NCBI GenBank assembly: GCA_004376375.1
Contig: SOJX01000113.1
Coordinates: 1 to 64,000, forward strand
Source: Planctomycetota bacterium
Lineage (GTDB): Bacteria; Planctomycetota; E44-bin39
Length of the DNA stretch: 64,000 bases
Direction of reading: 5' to 3'
Shown: positions 1-7,797 of the stretch, in pieces
Layout: each line of letters starts with the position of its first letter
Numbering within the stretch: the stretch's first letter is position 1
The notes under the pieces: generated by a model
Database searches by the model: none
What the model was told of the DNA's origin: nothing
Seen by the model: the letters and a program-made list of their open reading frames with translations, nothing else
Position numbers and translations under genes: made by a program

Positions 1-17
1 TCATCGGCTGTGTTTTA

Positions 18-446
18 TCAAACCTCAGGACTCGGGTCTCGAGCTTTTTCCTCAAGCCTTTTTTCCCTCGAAGCGGCGAAGAAGTACAGGCTGAAGGTTA
101 TCGCCATCGCTCCGAGGGCGTCGGCGGCCAGGTCCCAGGCGTCGGAGGACCGTCCCGGAACGTATGACTGGTGAATTTCGTCTATCCCCCCGTAGACCAC
201 CGCCAGCAAAATCGTTGTAGCAATCAGGGCCGCGGACGGCGACAGCTCGAAGCTGCCCCTGAGCGCACGCCATACGAGCGCGGCAAGCACCCCGAACATC
301 AGCGCGTGCCCCACCTTGTCGCCAAATGGAAAGGTGAAAAACGAACTCCCGGGCACTATTGAACGGGAGGACATATACCAAATCAGGCCGGCGTAAAGTA
401 CCAGCGGCGCCCACAACCAGGTCTGTCGCAGCACGGGCCGCATCAT
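18..446 (-). CDS. VanZ-like membrane protein
   Basis: A 142-residue protein with four predicted membrane segments (about residues 10-25, 43-62, 72-88 and 104-124). The stretch DEIHQSYVPGRSSDAWD matches the VanZ-family signature (acidic-E-x-x-Q then PGR and a conserved Asp before the last helix). VanZ-like proteins are small integral membrane proteins; the founding member raises teicoplanin resistance, but most homologues have no known role. Nothing nearby suggests glycopeptide resistance. Two adjacent ATG codons open the frame (444-446 and 441-443); the ribosome-binding site is weak. The C-terminal tail is charged (REKRLEEKARD) and probably cytoplasmic. Family call is good; function unknown. 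Confidence 0.8.
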   Translation of the reverse strand: MMRPVLRQTWLWAPLVLYAGLIWYMSSRSIVPGSSFFTFPFGDKVGHALMFGVLAALVWRALRGSFELSPSAALIATTILLAVVYGGIDEIHQSYVPGRSSDAWDLAADALGAMAITFSLYFFAASREKRLEEKARDPSPEV

Positions 447-626
447 TTGAACACCGCTTTCCTGTTCCCCGTCGGCTCAGAGGCCGGGCGTGAGCCGCAC
501 AGCGGATTATCATTTACCTGAAACCCGTACCGCCGGTACAGGGCAGATTGAATTGCACAAAGAGATTATGTTGGGGCAAAATGAACAGGAAGCCGCAATG
601 CCGCGCAAGCGTGCTGCGCCTGCCGG

Positions 627-881
627 TTATTTCTCCTGCTTTCTGAGTTCAATATATTCCCGTGCGAGCTGGTCAACAAGCTCCGGAGAAGTATATGCTT
701 CATCCGGGTCAAGGTAAAGTTCCGCCTGTGTTTCGTGTACGCTGACGTGCTTCTGGCAGATTTTCCATGCCAGTTCTCTGTCACGCCTTAGAAAAATAGC
801 GGCGCTGACATCGGGGTCTATTTGCCGTGCGCGTTCAAGTACCGTTTGTATCCGTTGTTCTTTCTGTGGTTGCGAAGACAT
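627..881 (-). CDS. Small hypothetical protein (84 aa)
   Basis: An 84-residue hydrophilic protein with no membrane segment or signal peptide. It begins at ATG 879-881 behind a good ribosome-binding site (GGGAG, 5 bases before the start). The sequence is rich in charged residues and predicted helical, ending in ELVDQLAREYIELRKQEK. I do not recognise a family. It lies downstream of the leu-like terminator at 1001-1023, so it is probably transcribed separately from the large directon. The good start signal and plausible composition support a real gene, but there is no functional clue. Confidence 0.55.
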   Translation of the reverse strand: MSSQPQKEQRIQTVLERARQIDPDVSAAIFLRRDRELAWKICQKHVSVHETQAELYLDPDEAYTSPELVDQLAREYIELRKQEK

Positions 882-1000
882 GGCAACTCCCGTTGTGAGC
901 GTACCATTTTAACCTGTCGGAAAAACCGAGTCAAGGAAAACCGGATATTGAATCAATAATTGCCGCATGATGCGCCGCACCATAAGGAGCTGAAATTAAA

Positions 1001-1023
1001 AAGGAGGGCGAATAACCCTCCTT
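1001..1023 (-). terminator. Rho-independent terminator closing the large minus-strand directon
   Basis: A perfect 8-bp stem (AAGGAGGG / CCCTCCTT) with a 7-base loop. Read on the minus strand it is followed by a T-rich run. It lies 25 bases beyond the stop of the isopropylmalate dehydrogenase-like gene, the last gene of a directon that starts near 13.3 kb. Confidence 0.85.
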
Positions 1024-1047
1024 TCTTTTACTTATATATTCGCTGCT

Positions 1048-2220
1048 CTAACTCTTGCTTTTAGTGTTACTGACCGGGTACCTTGACAGAAAAGCCTCCT
1101 CGATCGCTTCCGCCACATCGGAGCCTTTGGCCGAACCGCCCTGGTCGTAGGTCACCGCTTTCTGCAAAGCCCATACTTCCGCGACAGACTCATCGAGTCT
1201 CTTCGACGCTTCAGTCAGGGCCGGGTCCCCGTGCTTATCGCCAAGCCACTCGAGCATCATGTTGCATGCGAGGATGCACGCCGTCGGGTTGACCTTGTTC
1301 ATCCCCGTATATTTGGGCGCACTGCCGTGGATGGGCTCAAACATGGCCCTGTCATTCCCGATATTCCCGCCGGCCGCGAAACCGAGCCCGCCCTGTGCGA
1401 TAGCTCCGTTGTCGGAGATGACGTCGCCTACAAGGTTCGTAGTCACAACGACGTCGTAGTTTTCGGGCGAGCGGAGCTGCCATTGACAGAAGGCGTCGAA
1501 ATATGCGTAGTCGCGCTCGATATCTGGAAATTCATTCGAGGCGATCTCCGTAAAAATTTCTCTGAAGAAGCTGTGCGCGCCGATTACGTTTGCCTTGTCG
1601 CAGCAGGTGACGCGCTTCTCTTGGTTTCTATCACGAGCGAGGTTGCATGCAAAACGCACGATTCGCTCCGTTGCCTTGCGGGTGGCCCGGATCATTGTTC
1701 CGCGGCCGACGAACTTGCCGTTTTCTTCAAGGTCAACGGTCTCGCTGGTGTAGGCGCCCTCGGTGTTTTCACGCACAATCACGTAATCGATCATGTCCGC
1801 GTTCCACACTTCCTTGAACTGGTTTGAAATCTTCGTTTTTACGGACGGATACAGGCGAATGGGACGCACGTTCGCATACAAATCAAGGTTTTGCCGGTTG
1901 CCGATAACCTGGGCATATCCCGCCAGCCGCGAGGTCGGGTATGGTCTTCCAGGCTTCGTGAAAACATCCTTGCCGTCAACCTGGTGGCCGACGGCGCCCA
2001 GAAGAATCGCATCAGCCGCTCTGCACCGGTCAAGCGAACCGTCCGGCCATTCTTTCTCGTGTTTAAGGTAATAGTGACCGCCGCAGGGAATTTCTTCAAA
2101 ATCGAAATTGACCCCCGAGGCTGACTCAACCGCACGCAGGATCCTTTGTGCGTGACTGATAACCTCCGGTCCGATTCCGTCGCCAGGGAGAACTACGATG
2201 TGGTAACTATCCTTTGGCAT
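1048..2220 (-). CDS. Isopropylmalate/isocitrate dehydrogenase family protein
   Basis: A 390-residue member of the beta-decarboxylating dehydrogenase family, which oxidises 3-isopropylmalate, isocitrate, homoisocitrate or tartrate using NAD(P). Visible are the N-terminal VVLPGDGIGPEV, the substrate-loop region YANVRPIR, the DKANV motif and NLVGDVISDNGA followed by GGLGFAAGGNIG. It is somewhat long for LeuB (about 350-360). Several positions differ from typical LeuB, including CDK where VDK is usual and FDAFCQWQL where VDNAAMQL is common, so the substrate is uncertain. It follows leuD by 90 bp and leuC before that. Start ATG has GGAGGGAG just upstream. 3-Isopropylmalate dehydrogenase is the default reading; leuA and homocitrate synthase are not in the window. 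Confidence 0.8.
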   Translation of the reverse strand: MPKDSYHIVVLPGDGIGPEVISHAQRILRAVESASGVNFDFEEIPCGGHYYLKHEKEWPDGSLDRCRAADAILLGAVGHQVDGKDVFTKPGRPYPTSRLAGYAQVIGNRQNLDLYANVRPIRLYPSVKTKISNQFKEVWNADMIDYVIVRENTEGAYTSETVDLEENGKFVGRGTMIRATRKATERIVRFACNLARDRNQEKRVTCCDKANVIGAHSFFREIFTEIASNEFPDIERDYAYFDAFCQWQLRSPENYDVVVTTNLVGDVISDNGAIAQGGLGFAAGGNIGNDRAMFEPIHGSAPKYTGMNKVNPTACILACNMMLEWLGDKHGDPALTEASKRLDESVAEVWALQKAVTYDQGGSAKGSDVAEAIEEAFLSRYPVSNTKSKS

Positions 2221-2310
2221 GCTCCCTCCTTGAAACTATGCTGGTGTTGTACGTTTCGAGCAACTCCTGACCGGTCCCCTTTCCGGAGTTAAACACATGT
2301 TATTCTCTTA

Positions 2311-2811
2311 TCAGGCAGTCGGCTGGGTCCGTGCCGCCTGTATCCTGTTGAGTAAACCGCCGGCCTGGAATATGGCGAGAATCTCGTCCGGATATGCCGC
2401 GGGTTTGCATTTCCTGCCCCTGGTCTTGTTCTCGATGGTCCAGGCGTCCAGGTCGACGATGATGACGTCGCCCGTCTCGCTGACATCCACAATCTCGGGG
2501 CACTCGAACACCGGAAAGCCCATATTGATTGCGTTCCTGAAAAAGATGCGCGCAAAATCCTTTGCGATAATGCACGAAACTCCAGCGCCTTTCAGCGTAA
2601 CCGGAGCCACTTCGCGCGAGGAACCGCAGCCGAAATTCTCCTCCGCTATTATAACATCGCCCGGTTGCACCCGTCCTACGAAATCCGGGTCAAGGTCTTC
2701 AAGCGCATGTTTAGCCAACTCGGCTGCGTCCGCGGTGGTGCAGTGCCGTGCGGGAATGATGCGGTCGGTATCGATATTCGCTCCGTAACGGTGTGCACTG
2801 CCTTGAATCAT
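2311..2811 (-). CDS. leuD: 3-Isopropylmalate dehydratase-type small subunit
   Basis: A 166-residue aconitase-superfamily swivel-domain subunit. It pairs with the large subunit just upstream to isomerise 2-isopropylmalate (leucine synthesis) or a related hydroxy-acid. The signature NIDTDRIIPAR and the active-site loop FGCGSSREVAP are both present. The short loop after IIPAR normally reads YL-x-T and tunes substrate choice between isopropylmalate and homoaconitate; here it reads HCTT, so the substrate cannot be assigned by motif. The length fits the archaeal-type LeuD/HacB group (about 160-170) rather than the longer bacterial type. AGGAG lies 9 bases before the ATG. The gene starts 23 bp after leuC. 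Confidence 0.88.
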   Translation of the reverse strand: MIQGSAHRYGANIDTDRIIPARHCTTADAAELAKHALEDLDPDFVGRVQPGDVIIAEENFGCGSSREVAPVTLKGAGVSCIIAKDFARIFFRNAINMGFPVFECPEIVDVSETGDVIIVDLDAWTIENKTRGRKCKPAAYPDEILAIFQAGGLLNRIQAARTQPTA

Positions 2812-2834
2812 AATCCGATTCTCCTCTTCGTCTG

Positions 2835-4097
2835 CTAATCAAGGTCCCTTGGGTCAGTTATCCGTCCCGTTATCGCCGTTGCGGCCGCGACCGCCGGCGA
2901 TCCGAGGTAAACCTCGCTTTCAGGCGCCCCCATCCGGCCGCGGAAATTGCGATTCGTCGTCGACAGGCATTTCTCGCCCGCCGCCAGTACCCCCATGTGC
3001 CCGCCGATGCACGGCCCGCAGGTCGGCGTGGAAACAGCACACCCGGCCGCCACGAGAGTGTCGAACGTACTGTCGGCAATTATTTCCCTCACAACGTCCT
3101 GCGAACCCGGCAGCACAATACAGCGTACGTTTTCGTGGACGCTTTTTCCGCGCATGAGGTCCGCCGCGATGCGTAAATCCGCGGCGCGGCCGTTGGTGCA
3201 GGAGCCGATAACCACCTGCTGGACCTCAACGTCTTTGAACCCGCGCGCAGGACTGACTTTGGATGGCAGATACGGCGCCGCGACGACGGGCTCGAGATCC
3301 GTCACGTCGATTTCGACGACTTCGGCATACTGCGCGTCCGGGTCCGATTCAATACGCGGATATTTTTCTTTCACGCGCCCGGCGAGGTAGCTTTCCGTTG
3401 TTTTGTCGACCGCGATGATACCGTTTTTTGCGCCCATTTCCGCGGCCATGTTGCACATGGTGAAGCGGTCGTTCATCGGCAGGCTTTCGATGACGGGTCC
3501 CGCGAATTCGGCTGTGCGGTAGCGGCAGCCATCGACGCCGGCTCGCCTTATCGTTTCGAGAATCAGGTCTTTCCCGCAGACATGTTCCGTCAACTCGCCC
3601 ATATATACGAACTTCATCTGCTCCGGTACTTTAAACCACAACTCGCCGGTCACCCATGCGGCGACAAGATCGGTTGAACCGACTCCGCATGCGACAGCGC
3701 CGAGAGCTCCGTAGGTGGTCGTATGTGAATCACCGCCGATGACGAGGTCGCCCGGCCGCACATAACCCTTGTCGGGGATCAGGATATGGCAGATACCGCC
3801 TCTGCCCACCTCGTGATATTTCTCAACTTTCATCTTCCGCGCGAATTCACGCAGTTTTTTCGTCATTTCAGCCGATTTGATATCTTTGGCAGGTGTAAGA
3901 TGGTCCGAAAGAAGCACCATTTTTTCCTGATTCTTCACGGAATCGAAACCCCGCTCGTCGAATATTTCAAGCGAGAGTATGCCGGAGAGCTCGTGGGCGA
4001 ATGTAAGGTCCAGTTCCGCGATGACAATCTCGCCCGTTTTGACAGTTTTTTTCCCGGCGCGTGAAGCAAAGATTTTTTCGGTAATCGTCATTCCCAT
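2835..4097 (-). CDS. leuC: 3-Isopropylmalate dehydratase-type large subunit
   Basis: A 420-residue aconitase-superfamily large subunit carrying the catalytic [4Fe-4S] cluster. Cluster ligands are visible as VIGSCTNGR and CAVSTPTCGPCIGGH (C-x2-C). IGGDSHTTTYGALG and IPDKGYVRPGDL are also diagnostic. The length (about 420) fits the LeuC2/HacA group rather than the 460-residue bacterial LeuC. It is directly followed by leuD and the dehydrogenase-like gene, a standard leuCDB order. It could serve leucine synthesis, lysine-type homoaconitate chemistry or dimethylmalate metabolism. It sits 12 bp after the indolepyruvate oxidoreductase beta gene, an uncommon neighbour for leuC. Confidence 0.9.
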   Translation of the reverse strand: MGMTITEKIFASRAGKKTVKTGEIVIAELDLTFAHELSGILSLEIFDERGFDSVKNQEKMVLLSDHLTPAKDIKSAEMTKKLREFARKMKVEKYHEVGRGGICHILIPDKGYVRPGDLVIGGDSHTTTYGALGAVACGVGSTDLVAAWVTGELWFKVPEQMKFVYMGELTEHVCGKDLILETIRRAGVDGCRYRTAEFAGPVIESLPMNDRFTMCNMAAEMGAKNGIIAVDKTTESYLAGRVKEKYPRIESDPDAQYAEVVEIDVTDLEPVVAAPYLPSKVSPARGFKDVEVQQVVIGSCTNGRAADLRIAADLMRGKSVHENVRCIVLPGSQDVVREIIADSTFDTLVAAGCAVSTPTCGPCIGGHMGVLAAGEKCLSTTNRNFRGRMGAPESEVYLGSPAVAAATAITGRITDPRDLD

Positions 4098-4109
4098 GTG
4101 AGTGGTTCT

Positions 4110-4712
4110 CTAGGTTGTTGCGGTTGTCGAGCTCTCGGTTCCCGCTTTACGTCCCAGGCTGAAAGCCTTGAGATTGATCTCAAGTATTTTGGCCGGAAAC
4201 CTGTGACGGAGCGCTTTATCCCATACCTCGTCGCCGAAATCAAGAAACGTGGCGAGTGCACCGCACAGGATAGTGTTGGCGGTGCGGATATTTCCAAGCT
4301 GAATCGCCTGCCGCGTGGCGTCGATAACGATCGGCTGTACATTCCTTTTCTCTATCAGCTTCAGAAGCCCTTTTGGGTATTTGGTCTTGCGGTCAAACAC
4401 GGTCGGCATTATCTCGTTGTCGTCGACAATCAGTTTTCCCTCCGGGCGGAGGTGGTGGGCCCACCGCACGGCCTCGAGTTTTTCACATGCGAGAACGAAA
4501 TCGCTTTCACCAGTTTTGATAAGCGGTGAGTAAACCTTCTTTCCGTACCGCACGTGCGAAACGACCGCCCCGCCGCGCTGCGCGACCCCGTGCACTTCGG
4601 ACTGCTTCACTTCGAGGCCGGCAAAAACGGCCACCTGGGCGATGATTTCGCTTATCAGTATAACGCCCTGGCCGCCGACGCCGCAGATGAGGATGTTGGT
4701 TGTTTTTTCCAT
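4110..4712 (-). CDS. iorB: Indolepyruvate:ferredoxin oxidoreductase-like beta subunit
   Basis: A 200-residue 2-oxoacid:acceptor oxidoreductase gamma-type subunit. The N-terminal NILICGVGGQGVILIS and SEVHGVAQRGGAVVSHVR are typical of IorB, which partners the thiamine-diphosphate/iron-sulphur subunit IorA in ferredoxin-linked decarboxylation of aryl or branched 2-oxoacids to acyl-CoA. No iorA is in the window, so this subunit is encoded apart from its partner or serves another alpha subunit. It lies 12 bp upstream of leuC and 46 bp downstream of a crotonase, with a palindromic repeat (4728-4757) in that gap. ATG 4710-4712 is the start. Family call is firm; the 2-oxoacid substrate is unknown. 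Confidence 0.85.
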   Translation of the reverse strand: MEKTTNILICGVGGQGVILISEIIAQVAVFAGLEVKQSEVHGVAQRGGAVVSHVRYGKKVYSPLIKTGESDFVLACEKLEAVRWAHHLRPEGKLIVDDNEIMPTVFDRKTKYPKGLLKLIEKRNVQPIVIDATRQAIQLGNIRTANTILCGALATFLDFGDEVWDKALRHRFPAKILEINLKAFSLGRKAGTESSTTATT

Positions 4713-4727
4713 GCCGGGTCCTCGAAT

Positions 4728-4757
4728 TGTAGGGGCAAGGCATGCCTTGCCCCTACA
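4728..4757. repeat. TGTAGG-type palindromic element, copy 1 (single hairpin)
   Basis: A perfect 30-bp palindrome beginning TGTAGGGGCAAGGCA and reading back to end in CCCCTACA. It starts one base beyond the TAA of the crotonase gene (minus strand). It shares its TGTAGG/CCTACA ends with the elements at 7507, 35976 and 47327. Confidence 0.85.
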
Positions 4758-4758
4758 T

Positions 4759-5547
4759 TTATTTACCTTTGAACTCGGGCTTCCTCTTTTCCAGAAAAGC
4801 TTTCGTGCCTTCCTTCATGTCCTCGGTGGCGCACGCCTGCGCGAACCGGTCGGCCTCGAGTGCAAGGCCGTCCGCAAGCGGCAGCGAAAGTCCCTGGTGC
4901 AGCGCTTCGATGCAAAGGCGGATAGCTTCCGGGCCTTTTTTCGCAATCAGCTTCAGCGTGTCCCGGGCGGCGGCGAGCATCGCCTCCGCGTCATCAAACA
5001 ACGTATTCACAAGACCTATGCGATGCGCCTCGTCCGCGTTGATGTGGTTGCCGGAAAGGCACATCTCCATCGCGCGCCCCTCGCCGACCAGCCGCGCGAG
5101 CCGTTGCGTGCCGCCGTAGCCCGGAATAACGCCCAGGTTGACTTCCGGCTGACCGAATTTCGCCTTCACTGTCGCGTAGCGGAACGTGCAGGCCATCGAG
5201 ATTTCGCAGCCGCCGCCGAGCGCAAAGCCGTTCACGCACGCGATAACGGGCTTGCCGCAGTTCTCGATAAGGTTCAGGACTCCCTGGCCGAATTCGGCGA
5301 ACGCGAGGCCCATCTTCCCGTTCAGTTCGTGTATCTCGCCGATGTCGGCCCCGGCTACAAAGGCTTTTTCACCCGCGCCGGTTAGAATAACGCCGGTTAT
5401 AGAAGCGTCTTCACGCACCCGGTTAAACACGGCCGCGAGCTCCTCCATGGTTTTCCGGTTCAGCGCGTTGAGCGCCTTCGGGCGGTTCACGGTAACGGTC
5501 GCTACCCCGTCCTCGACTTCAACGAGAATATTTTCATATTCAGCCAT
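4759..5547 (-). CDS. Enoyl-CoA hydratase (crotonase family)
   Basis: A 262-residue crotonase that adds water to 2-enoyl-CoA in the cytoplasm. The oxyanion-hole regions AFVAGADI and GFALGGGCEISMA and the second catalytic segment FGQPEVNLGVIPGYGGTQRL are intact; the Glu residues in GGGCE and GQPEV match the two catalytic glutamates of true hydratases. It is closest by eye to 3-hydroxybutyryl-CoA dehydratase (Crt). It sits 45 bp after the cyclophilin gene within the benzoyl-CoA directon, so a plausible job is hydrating crotonyl-CoA derived from glutaryl-CoA. No acyl-CoA or glutaryl-CoA dehydrogenase is in the window. A GGGAA site precedes the ATG. Confidence 0.88.
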   Translation of the reverse strand: MAEYENILVEVEDGVATVTVNRPKALNALNRKTMEELAAVFNRVREDASITGVILTGAGEKAFVAGADIGEIHELNGKMGLAFAEFGQGVLNLIENCGKPVIACVNGFALGGGCEISMACTFRYATVKAKFGQPEVNLGVIPGYGGTQRLARLVGEGRAMEMCLSGNHINADEAHRIGLVNTLFDDAEAMLAAARDTLKLIAKKGPEAIRLCIEALHQGLSLPLADGLALEADRFAQACATEDMKEGTKAFLEKRKPEFKGK

Positions 5548-5592
5548 GGTGTTCCCTTCATTCCATGTGGGTTGCCTGCGTCCTGTATAAAG

Positions 5593-6408
5593 CTAGCGTT
5601 CCTCGATAGTGATGTCAGTGAAATATACTTTCTCCTGCGGAAGGCTCGGCTCCGGGTTCCGCGGACTTCTTGCAACGCAAGGCGTATCCGCGATTTTATT
5701 AACAATATCCATTCCGTCGATTACCTGGCCGTATATCGAATACCTGCCGTCAAGACCGGCATTTGCAGCGTGCATTAAAAAGAACTGACAGCCCGAAGAA
5801 TGGGGCTGGCCGGTTGAAGCAGCGGAAAGGATTCCCGGAACATGCTTCCGCGTCCTGGAGAACTCATCCAGTATGCAATAGCCGGGACCTCCGCTGCCGT
5901 CGTCGTTCGGGTCTGCGTTTTTTGTATTAGGGTCGCCGCCCTGAATCATGAAACCCTTCATGATGCGGTGCGAATACCCGCCGTCGTAGAAATCGTCCTG
6001 TGCCAGCTTCACGAAATTTGCAGCGTGCTGGGGCGCTTCCTTATGGAAGAGCTCGACTGATATCTTGCCCTTCGAAGTGTCAAAAACCGCGACAAGTTTT
6101 TTGCCCTTGGCGGGCGCCGGAACAGCAGTATACGTCCTGAGCGTACTCAGTTGCCCGCGCGACCGGGCCTTGAGCGGGTGGTCGGACTCGACGTATTCAA
6201 CCTTGTACTTGCCGTCATCGCCGCGGAGAACCCATTTTTTGGCGGGCGCCGGAGGCGGTGTAGCCGGAGTTTCCGGCTTCGCAGGCCCGGCGGCCTTTTC
6301 CCCGGTTGCTGACGGTGCCGGGCCCTTGGGCTTGGGCGTTTCTTCCGTGCAGCAGCACGTGAACGCAGCTATGGAAATCATCACAAGAGAAAGTATCATG
6401 TAGCGCAT
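5593..6408 (-). CDS. Cyclophilin-type peptidyl-prolyl isomerase lipoprotein
   Basis: A 271-residue predicted lipoprotein. The signal peptide is followed by a Cys-rich lipobox-like segment (IAAFTCCCTEE), then a Pro/Ala-rich linker (about residues 26-55), then a cyclophilin domain from about residue 105. The domain carries FDTSKGKISVELF, YSHRIMKGFMIQGGDP, GCQFFLM and DGRYSIYGQVIDGMD, which are the usual cyclophilin landmarks. It would catalyse proline isomerisation of envelope proteins. It lies between Had and the crotonase with 9 and 45 bp gaps, so it is co-transcribed with catabolic genes, although I see no functional link. GGGGG lies 5 bases before the ATG. Confidence 0.88.
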   Translation of the reverse strand: MRYMILSLVMISIAAFTCCCTEETPKPKGPAPSATGEKAAGPAKPETPATPPPAPAKKWVLRGDDGKYKVEYVESDHPLKARSRGQLSTLRTYTAVPAPAKGKKLVAVFDTSKGKISVELFHKEAPQHAANFVKLAQDDFYDGGYSHRIMKGFMIQGGDPNTKNADPNDDGSGGPGYCILDEFSRTRKHVPGILSAASTGQPHSSGCQFFLMHAANAGLDGRYSIYGQVIDGMDIVNKIADTPCVARSPRNPEPSLPQEKVYFTDITIEER

Positions 6409-6417
6409 CTTGCCCCC

Positions 6418-7464
6418 TTACGGTGTTACGATCGCGCGCAGGCCCTTGCCTTCGCGCAGGAGATCGAAAGCCTTGTTGATATCCTCGAGCTTGTGTCTCG
6501 AGGTGACGAAATCCCTGACGTTTATACGGCCGGTGCGGGCAAGCTCGATAATGCGCGGATAGTCGACCGGCCTGCAGCCGAGAGAGCCCATGACTTCCAT
6601 CTCGAAGAACATTACCTTGCCGCCCGAGATCGAGAGCTTCTCCGTCGAGAAGCCGATGACGACGAGCCTGCCGCCCATCTTGAGCGTATTGAACGCAAAG
6701 TTCTGCGTCGCGGCCTTACCGATGACTTCCATCGCGATGTCCGCGCCCACGCCCTTGGTAATCTTTTTGATTTCCTTTATGGCGGCCTTGTTCGCATCCC
6801 TGTCGGTACCGGGATTGATGACGTACGAAGCGCCGAACTTCTTGGCAAGCTCGAGCTTTTCCGCCGAGATGTCACATGCGATAACCGTTCCGCCCGCGGC
6901 GGCCGCGACCTGGACGGTATTCATGCCTACGCCGCCGCAGCCGACGACGACGACGTAATCGCCGGGCCTCACCTGCCCGCGGTTCTTGACGGCATGGTAC
7001 GGGGTCGATACCGCGTCCGCGATAATGCACGACTCCTCGAGCGGCAACTCTTCCGGCAGCGCGAAAATGTCTTTCGCCGGGGCCTTGACGTACTCGGCGT
7101 ACGCGCCGTCGACGTGGTTGCCGAACATCACCATCTTGTAGCAGATGTTCTCGCGGCCGATGCGGCAGTTCTCGCAGACGCCGCAGGAGAGAACGGCCGG
7201 GAGAAGGATCCGGTCGTTCTCTTTGAAGTTGTCCACGTTCGCGCCGACCGCTGCGATGGTTCCTGACGGCTCATGGCCGAGGATGAACGGGGGTTTCTTG
7301 AAAGTCGGCGTACCATGGTCCATGTAATGCAGGTCTGTATGGCAGACGCCGCAACCGGCCACCTTTACAAGCACCTCATCCGGTCCGATTTCAGGCACCG
7401 GCACATCCTGGATCTCGAGCGGTTTCTCCGGCCCAAGGAACATCGCCGCTTTCATCGTTGCCAT
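6418..7464 (-). CDS. had: 6-Hydroxycyclohex-1-ene-1-carbonyl-CoA dehydrogenase-like zinc alcohol dehydrogenase
   Basis: A 348-residue medium-chain zinc dehydrogenase. Zinc and structural ligands are seen in GCGVCHTDLH, GHEPSG and CGVCENCRIGRENIC; the NAD-binding fold has VVGCGGVGMNTVQ. In the anaerobic benzoyl-CoA pathway, Had oxidises 6-hydroxycyclohex-1-ene-1-carbonyl-CoA to the 6-oxo compound, the substrate of BamA/Oah. That function is inferred chiefly from the presence of BamA and Dch homologues in the same directon; on sequence alone it is a zinc alcohol dehydrogenase. GGAGG sits 6 bases before the ATG. A hairpin repeat (7507-7565) lies just upstream. Confidence 0.75.
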   Translation of the reverse strand: MATMKAAMFLGPEKPLEIQDVPVPEIGPDEVLVKVAGCGVCHTDLHYMDHGTPTFKKPPFILGHEPSGTIAAVGANVDNFKENDRILLPAVLSCGVCENCRIGRENICYKMVMFGNHVDGAYAEYVKAPAKDIFALPEELPLEESCIIADAVSTPYHAVKNRGQVRPGDYVVVVGCGGVGMNTVQVAAAAGGTVIACDISAEKLELAKKFGASYVINPGTDRDANKAAIKEIKKITKGVGADIAMEVIGKAATQNFAFNTLKMGGRLVVIGFSTEKLSISGGKVMFFEMEVMGSLGCRPVDYPRIIELARTGRINVRDFVTSRHKLEDINKAFDLLREGKGLRAIVTP

Positions 7465-7506
7465 CGGTCACCTCCGGTATTCATAAGTCAATAAGTTGAC
7501 AAGTTT

Positions 7507-7565
7507 TGTAGGGGCGGGTTTCAAACCCGCCCATTATTCGGACGGGTCTGAGACCCGCCCCTACA
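7507..7565. repeat. TGTAGG-type element, copy 2 (double hairpin)
   Basis: Two hairpins bounded by TGTAGGGG and CCCCTACA. The first is the palindrome GGGCGGGTTT...AAACCCGCCC and the second is ACGGGTCT...AGACCCG, separated by an ATTATTC spacer. The TAG stop codon of the small gene at 7561-7788 lies inside the element's terminal repeat. Three loose 8-bp AAGTnnnn words (7485-7508) abut its left side. Confidence 0.85.
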
Positions 7566-7788
7566 TTTTATTTTTACGCACGTAAATCGTTTTGTACTTT
7601 TCCGGCTCCTCTTCCATGCATGTCGTGCAATCGGTTTCCTCGTCCGGGTGCAGCGGTTCCAGATGCACCTCAAAGCCGAGTTCTTTGTATTCCTCGACAA
7701 GCTCGGACAGCCTGGGCTCGTCCATAGTGGTCATCCGCTCCCAGCCCTCCGTTTCCAGTTGCTGCTGTTTTGTCGCGCGCTTATCCAT
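7561..7788 (-). CDS. Small CxxC protein in the benzoyl-CoA directon (75 aa)
   Basis: A 75-residue soluble protein I do not recognise. It is highly charged, with LSELVEEYKELGFEVHLEPL followed by a single C-T-T-C motif near residue 54, which could bind metal or act in redox. It ends with Met and a UAG that belongs to the TGTAGG repeat, so the repeat appears to define its C-terminus. It starts 9 bp after the stop of the unknown gene at 7798 and precedes Had. Conserved placement inside the catabolic directon suggests an accessory role, but this is inference. The start ATG has only a short AGG upstream. Confidence 0.6.
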   Translation of the reverse strand: MDKRATKQQQLETEGWERMTTMDEPRLSELVEEYKELGFEVHLEPLHPDEETDCTTCMEEEPEKYKTIYVRKNKM

Positions 7789-7797
7789 CAGGCGAAC

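Noticed and set aside
7507..7565. Insertion-sequence remnant
   Set aside because: No transposase fragment or target-site duplication is visible; the element is too short and hairpin-like for an IS, although a MITE origin is not excluded.
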